Source: an uncultured Allomuricauda sp.
Lineage (GTDB): Bacteria; Bacteroidota; Bacteroidia; Flavobacteriales; Flavobacteriaceae
Assembly (NCBI GenBank): GCA_937911965.1
Contig: CALDPL010000110.1
Span: forward strand, 1 to 12,324
DNA length: 12,324 nucleotides
Direction of reading: 5' to 3'
The first letter of the stretch is position 1; the number at the start of each line of letters is the position of its first letter. Position numbers and translations under genes: made by a program. The notes under the pieces were generated by a model. That model was not told the origin of the DNA. It ran no database searches and saw nothing but the letters and a program-made list of their open reading frames with translations. Positions 8,926-12,324 of this stretch are shown here, in pieces.

Positions 8926-9040
8926 CAAATAAAGATATAAAAACTGGGATTCTTATTAATCGCATTGATTTTCATTGTTTGATCCAAGCAGGCTCGATCC
9001 AGAATCGGACCTATCGGGGAGTGCTCTTGGCCACATTTAT

Positions 9041-9054
9041 TGTGTGCGCACACG
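9041..9054. promoter_or_regulatory. Operator, TGTGTGCGCACACG type, copy 1
   Basis: It contains the perfect 12-bp palindrome GTGTGCGCACAC (9042-9053) with a central CpG, as in LacI-family operators. It lies between the divergent eda operon and the second regulator, directly downstream of the candidate eda promoter and 100 bp before the regulator ATG. Two further copies follow the regulator gene. The likely ligand is the regulator at 9154. Confidence 0.65.
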
Positions 9055-9084
9055 TAAAACTACAATTTTAATTGTCAAATCAAA
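9055..9084 (-). promoter_or_regulatory. Candidate promoter of the eda-TRAP-uxaBA operon
   Basis: On the minus strand TTTG (9084-9081) and TAGTTTTA (9062-9055) are separated by 18 nt. The -7 matches TAnnTTTG at all but the last base. The palindromic operator follows immediately (9054-9041), covering the expected start of transcription. This would give a leader of about 250 nt before the eda ATG. Confidence 0.45.
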
Positions 9085-9153
9085 AATTAATTATTATTTA
9101 TGTTGAAATATTTAAGGTCACCTCAATTACAAGGGTCTTTTAAAAAACGTAAA

Positions 9154-10242
9154 ATGCTTACAATAAAGGATGTTGCAAAACAGGCAAATGTTTCTGAAGG
9201 GACCGTGGATCGGGTCATCCACAATAGGGGAGGGGTCTCGAAGAAGACCGAGCAAAAAATTCTACGGATCCTTCAGGAGAACAATTTCAAGCTGAATCCC
9301 ATCGCAAGCGCTTTGGCCCTGAAGAAAAAATATGTCATCGCCACCCTGGTCCCCAAGTTCGATCGGGAGAACGTCTTTTGGGAATCCCCCCATATGGGAA
9401 TCATGAAGGCCCTATCCGAGGTGGAGAGTTATGGGATACAGATAAAAGATCACAGTTTTGATCAATTTGATACCGATTCCTATCTGAGCGAATTTGAAAG
9501 AATTCTCAAGACCCGTCCCGACGTGGTGATCTTGGTCCCCATGTTCATTGAGCAGACCAAGGAAATCGCAAATAGACTGGACCATGAGGGCATACCCTAT
9601 ATGTTTCTCAATATCGATCTCGAAGGACTGAACAATATTTGTTTTATAGGACAGGACTCCTATATGGGGGGCTATGTTGCCGGGAAACTGATGTGCCTTA
9701 GCCTTGGAAAGGGGGATGGCTGCGTGACGGTCCGCACCCGATCCAACATCACCAATTACCACGCCATATATAAAAGGATGGAAGGGTTCAATAGATACCT
9801 GGAATCCAGCTGTGAAAACAAGATCGTGAACCTGGACCTGAAAGTGGACAATTTGAACGATACCGGAACGGTCAAGGAAACTTTGGAGAAATTTCTGATC
9901 GACAATGTACATATCAAAGGGATCTATGTTCCCTCGAGCCGCACATCGGTGATAGCGGAATGTCTGGACGTCGCTTTTCACAAAAGGGTGAAGATCATCG
10001 GTTTCGATACCACCCCACAGAACATTCACTGTATGGAAAGGGACCAGATCCAGTTCTTGATTTCCCAAAGGTCCTTCAACCAGGGATATGAGGCCGTACG
10101 CACCATGTCCGATTATCTGATACATAGGAAGACCCCTGTGAAAAGGATTTATTCCCCAATACAGATCATCATGAAGGAAAACCTGGCCTATAACGATAGG
10201 AACAAATTATCATTTCAATCGGAAAACGCAAAAGTGGGTTAG
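9154..10242 (+). CDS. LacI-type regulator with sugar-binding-protein effector domain
   Basis: From ATG 9154 the protein is 362 residues: MLTIKDVAKQANV opens the helix-turn-helix (residues 3-24), with the recognition region SEGTVDRVIHNRGGVSKKTE, a LacI subgroup variant in which GTVDRV replaces the usual ATVSRV. The hinge is at NPIASALALKKK. The effector domain resembles a type I periplasmic sugar-binding fold (YVIATLVPKFDRENVFW, DVVILVPMF, FIGQDSYMGGYVAG, IKGIYVPSS, VKIIGFDTTPQN). The frame is open from ATG 9100, but the extra 18 residues precede the HTH and look like leader, so 9154 is preferred. It is divergent from eda with a palindromic operator between them, so it most likely represses the eda-TRAP-uxaBA operon and perhaps itself. 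The inducer is unknown; KDG or a uronate is a reasonable guess. Confidence 0.9.
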   Translation: MLTIKDVAKQANVSEGTVDRVIHNRGGVSKKTEQKILRILQENNFKLNPIASALALKKKYVIATLVPKFDRENVFWESPHMGIMKALSEVESYGIQIKDHSFDQFDTDSYLSEFERILKTRPDVVILVPMFIEQTKEIANRLDHEGIPYMFLNIDLEGLNNICFIGQDSYMGGYVAGKLMCLSLGKGDGCVTVRTRSNITNYHAIYKRMEGFNRYLESSCENKIVNLDLKVDNLNDTGTVKETLEKFLIDNVHIKGIYVPSSRTSVIAECLDVAFHKRVKIIGFDTTPQNIHCMERDQIQFLISQRSFNQGYEAVRTMSDYLIHRKTPVKRIYSPIQIIMKENLAYNDRNKLSFQSENAKVG

Positions 10243-10321
10243 TGATTCCCCATACCCCGGTCTGAAATTGGAATTTCCCCATCCTTGGATTCCACGGGAT
10301 GTGGCTTGGTGGTCCCGGGCC

Positions 10322-10357
10322 AAAAAAAATCTCCCTATGGAATACCAAAGGGAGATT
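10322..10357 (-). terminator. Rho-independent terminator, minus strand
   Basis: AATCTCCCT (10328-10336) pairs with AGGGAGATT (10349-10357), giving a 9-bp stem with a 12-nt loop. Eight A residues (10322-10329) become a T-run after the stem on the minus strand, while no T-run follows it on the plus strand. It therefore ends transcripts coming leftward from about 10360-10600, not the regulator gene on its left. No minus-strand gene lies directly upstream. Confidence 0.65.
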
Positions 10358-10468
10358 GACTGACTAAAAATTAACTAAAACAACATCAAAAACAAACTAT
10401 CGTATTCAAAGGACAGCACATTGATTCGCAGTTCTTTGGCTTTGGTTCATATTCTTTCAACCCAATAT

Positions 10469-10482
10469 TGTGTCCGCACACG
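10469..10482. promoter_or_regulatory. Operator, TGTGTGCGCACACG type, copy 2
   Basis: TGTGTCCGCACACG differs from copy 1 (9041) by one base and is followed by the same A-rich arm (AAAAA). It lies 89 bp centre to centre from copy 3. It is outside any gene, 227 bp downstream of the regulator stop. Confidence 0.6.
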
Positions 10483-10557
10483 AAAAATAGGTTCAATAAA
10501 ATTTCGGTTTGATTCCAAATCCGTGATCTTCAAATAAATCTCAATTGGAATAAAAAG

Positions 10558-10571
10558 TGTGTGCGTACACG
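10558..10571. promoter_or_regulatory. Operator, TGTGTGCGCACACG type, copy 3
   Basis: TGTGTGCGTACACG differs from copy 1 by one base and again continues into AAAA. All three copies have the same orientation relative to the A-rich arm. It lies 13 nt downstream (minus-strand sense) of a consensus -7 element, consistent with a repressor site over a leftward promoter. Confidence 0.6.
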
Positions 10572-10584
10572 AAAATCTGTTTTC

Positions 10585-10618
10585 CAAAAGTAATAATTAT
10601 TGCAAGGAAAGTTTCAAA
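10585..10618 (-). promoter_or_regulatory. Candidate leftward promoter in the gap after the regulator
   Basis: On the minus strand TACTTTTG (10592-10585) is an exact match to the Bacteroidota -7 pattern TAnnTTTG. TTTG (10618-10615) lies 22 nt upstream, longer than the usual spacing of about 19. Operator copy 3 begins 13 nt downstream. Nothing recognisable as a gene follows on this strand before the terminator at 10357-10322. Confidence 0.4.
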
Positions 10619-10708
10619 ACCTGTATTTTTTTTATGTTAAATAACACAATGGTCAAATAATGAGTGCTTTAATCTATACCAAATTATGGCTATTCGGCCA
10701 AGGGCAGG

Positions 10709-10831
10709 TCAGATTTTGACGCGATCGGCCCTGTATGCCGTCGCAATCGTACCCTGTGCATTCCAAAATTCCTTGCCATCTTTGTTAGGGACGTTGAATC
10801 CCCCGGAACTAAAACCAATATAGATGTCATT
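10709..10831 (-). pseudogene. C-terminal remnant of an unidentified protein
   Basis: A minus-strand frame of 40 codons with no start codon ends at TGA 10711-10709. It reads IYIGFSSGGFNVPNKDG then KEFWNAQGTIATAYRADRVK, and has protein-like composition and codon choice. An in-frame TGA (10834-10832) closes it upstream, within the first codons of the DUF4287 gene on the other strand. It looks like the tail of a gene whose remainder was lost or replaced. I do not recognise the family. It could also be a chance open stretch. Confidence 0.35.
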
Positions 10832-11042
10832 TCAAGCATACCTGGACAATATCAAGACGAAAACGGGAAAGGTCCCTGAGGATTTCAGGGCCTTGGCCGA
10901 GGAAAAGGGATTTTTCCAAAATGATCAAATCTCCAAGGGAGTGAAGGCCACCCAGATCACGGATTGGCTGAAAGCTGATTTTGGATTGGGCCATGGACAT
11001 GCCATGGCCATTTATGCCTGGCTCAAGGGCAAAAGAAAGTGA
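10824..11042 (+). CDS. DUF4287 small protein
   Basis: The 72-residue soluble protein matches the DUF4287 pattern: an N-terminal SFQAYLDNIKTKTGKVPEDF helix pair, a middle FFQNDQISKGVKATQITDWL, and a terminal GLGHGHAMAIYAWLKGKRK. The family's function is unknown. The protein is highly charged with no membrane segment, so it should be cytoplasmic. It ends 22 nt before the alpha/beta hydrolase and is probably co-transcribed with it. The first codons overlap, in antisense, the gene remnant at 10709-10831. Confidence 0.85.
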   Translation: MSFQAYLDNIKTKTGKVPEDFRALAEEKGFFQNDQISKGVKATQITDWLKADFGLGHGHAMAIYAWLKGKRK

Positions 11043-11064
11043 GCTTCGATCGTAAACCACAAAC

Positions 11065-11940
11065 ATGAAACTCAAGGGAATTGTATTGATCGCACTTATG
11101 TCATTGGGAACTGTTAGGTCGCAGGAAGCCTCTGAGCCGACCCGATCGGGATTTGCCCCTATCAATGGCCTTGAAATGTATTATGAGGTCCATGGGGAAG
11201 GGAAACCCCTGGTTTTGATCCACGGTTCCTTTATGGACATTCCGATGAACTGGTCGGGGTTCATCCCCTTGTTGGTATCGGGAAGAAAGCTGATCTTGGC
11301 GGAAATGCAGGGCCATGGCCGGACCAAGGATATCCCCAGGGAATTTGGATATGCCCAAATGGCCGATGATGTGGCGGGCCTTCTCGATTATCTTGAGATC
11401 GATCGGACCGATGTATTGGGCTATAGCATGGGAGGGGGCGTGGCCTTTCAAATGGCCGTGCGCCATCCCGAATCGGTGCGCAGGCTTGTGGTCCTGTCCG
11501 GAACCTATGCCCATGATGGTTGGTGGCCGGAAGTGGAGGCCCTATTTTCCACCATGAACGGGGACATGTTCAAGGGCTCCCCCTTGGAGCGGTTGTACTT
11601 GGACCATGGCAACGATCCGGCCAACTTCGACGCCTATATAAAGAAAATAATCAGTGTCGATCTGAAGGGTTATGACTGGAGTGGAGAAGTGAAGCGGATA
11701 AAGGCACCCGTACTGATGGCCCTCGGGGATGCCGATGGGATACGCTACGAACATGCCCTGGAATTGTTCATGGCCTTGGGGGGAGGAAAAATGGGGGACG
11801 TCCACGGGCTTCCCAGATCTAGACTTGCCGTCCTTCCCGGGACCACCCATGTGGGAATGATTCAACAGACCGGACTCCTGGTTCCCATGATCGTCGATTT
11901 TCTGGAGTGGGACCTCGATACCGCCCCTCCTGGATTTTAG
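11065..11940 (+). CDS. Secreted alpha/beta hydrolase
   Basis: The 291-residue protein begins with a signal peptide (MKLKGIVLIALMSLGTVRSQ, cleavage near 18-20), so it is probably periplasmic or exported. The fold is clear: LVLIHGSF (49-56) carries the HG oxyanion-hole motif, GYSMGG (119-124) is the nucleophile elbow with Ser121, GDADG (221-225) supplies the acid (Asp222 or Asp224), and THVG (261-264) supplies the catalytic His262. This complete triad marks an active serine hydrolase, such as an esterase, lactonase or proline-iminopeptidase-like enzyme; the substrate cannot be told. It has no obvious link to the uronate genes, from which it is separated by the second regulator and the 581-bp gap. 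Confidence 0.88.
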   Translation: MKLKGIVLIALMSLGTVRSQEASEPTRSGFAPINGLEMYYEVHGEGKPLVLIHGSFMDIPMNWSGFIPLLVSGRKLILAEMQGHGRTKDIPREFGYAQMADDVAGLLDYLEIDRTDVLGYSMGGGVAFQMAVRHPESVRRLVVLSGTYAHDGWWPEVEALFSTMNGDMFKGSPLERLYLDHGNDPANFDAYIKKIISVDLKGYDWSGEVKRIKAPVLMALGDADGIRYEHALELFMALGGGKMGDVHGLPRSRLAVLPGTTHVGMIQQTGLLVPMIVDFLEWDLDTAPPGF

Positions 11941-12324
11941 ACCTATTCCAAAGTCCGACTCGGTTCAGCATAGATGCCGTCCAAAGTTCAAAATCCTAGG
12001 TCCCCTTGGGAATTGAAGGTGAATTGATTTATATAACGGAGCGTAAAACCCATTCGTCACTTTAGCGTGGATCGGATGTAAGCGACAAACACTGACCCTG
12101 ATTGAGAATATACCCATGAATGGCATCCGGTGATGCTTTGCCCATTGAACAAACGAAGGACCCATCGCTCCAAAGTAATTTCTTTCCACGACACCCGGCA
12201 CCTAAGATCAAATGACATTTTAAATGGTGTTTTGAACGATCTGTACCGATGTGCTGTGACTTATCGGATATAATGAAGTAAATTTTTGTGAAAGTTTCCC
12301 AAACCCGATGGAACTATTTATAAA
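11941..12324. other. Intergenic stretch, no supported gene
   Basis: In 384 bp after the hydrolase I see no recognisable gene, tRNA, clear terminator or repeat. A 78-codon minus-strand frame (12201-11965) has no family pattern or promoter and is not called. The last about 80 bases are AT-rich and might hold a promoter for a gene to the right, but no convincing -7/-33 pair was found. Confidence 0.5.

Larger units (their letters stand above)
10322..10577 (-). ncRNA. Candidate regulated small transcript
   Basis: A minus-strand promoter candidate (10618-10585), an operator at its expected start (10571-10558), a second operator about 90 bp on, and a canonical terminator (10357-10322) bracket roughly 255 nt. 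The longest minus-strand open stretches I found inside are short: 14 codons after ATG near 10450, and a stop-to-stop tail ending SLFLMLF. A small RNA or small-peptide mRNA controlled by the regulator at 9154 would explain the arrangement. So would a regulated gene that has been deleted. No known RNA family was recognised. Confidence 0.25.

Noticed and set aside
9100..9153. Upstream ATG extending the second regulator by 18 residues
   Set aside because: Helix-turn-helix proteins of this family start at the MLTIKDVA segment; the added residues have no role and the internal ATG has an A-rich context typical of Bacteroidota starts.
10322..10357. Hairpin as terminator of the second regulator gene
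   Set aside because: The T-run is on the minus strand only; on the plus strand the stem is followed by GACTGAC, so it does not suit rightward termination.
11965..12201. 78-codon minus-strand frame after the hydrolase
   Set aside because: No recognisable motif, no promoter and no operon context; the length is within chance expectation.

Overview
The window looks like a marine-type Bacteroidota (Flavobacteriia-like) genome or metagenome contig. The reasons are a SusC-type TonB-dependent receptor N-terminus, promoters resembling the Bacteroidota TTTG/TAnnTTTG pattern, A-rich start contexts without Shine-Dalgarno sequences, and a lipoprotein-type TRAP binding protein. I cannot name the species. 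All calls come from reading the sequence; no database search was run.

Layout. Positions 1-~375 are GC-rich and carry the 5' part of an O-methyltransferase-like gene (minus strand) with its own AGGAG ribosome-binding site. This segment abuts, in mid-gene, a SusC receptor gene that has lost everything after about residue 176. That is either a genuine rearrangement or an assembly join. Divergent from susC is a LacI-family repressor (1182-2246), and the gap between them holds three AATCGATT palindromes. A minus-strand gene run then covers 8791-2215: KDPG aldolase (eda), TRAP transporter dctP-dctQ-dctM, tagaturonate reductase (uxaB) and altronate dehydratase (uxaA). A second, divergent LacI-type regulator follows (9154-10242). 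After it comes a 581-bp gap with two further operator-like palindromes, a minus-strand promoter candidate, a minus-strand terminator and the tail of a lost gene. The right end has a small DUF4287 protein and a secreted alpha/beta hydrolase, then 384 bp with no gene I can support.

Function. The run encodes uptake of a hexuronate or uronate-derived acid by TRAP, then tagaturonate -> altronate -> 2-keto-3-deoxygluconate (KDG), and cleavage of phosphorylated KDG (KDPG) to pyruvate and glyceraldehyde-3-phosphate. This is the galacturonate branch of uronate catabolism. Uronate isomerase (uxaC) and KDG kinase (kdgK) are needed but absent here, so they should lie elsewhere in the genome. Each LacI-type regulator has its own palindrome type (TGTAATCGATTACA-like and TGTGTGCGCACACG-like). 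In both cases an operator sits directly downstream of a probable promoter, as expected for repression.

Most notable: (i) the eda-TRAP block is much more GC-rich than uxaAB and both regulators, so the operon is compositionally mosaic; (ii) the second operator type recurs at 10469-10571 beside a minus-strand promoter and terminator with no gene between them, suggesting a regulated small RNA or a locus that lost its gene; (iii) the broken SusC/methyltransferase junction at about 375.
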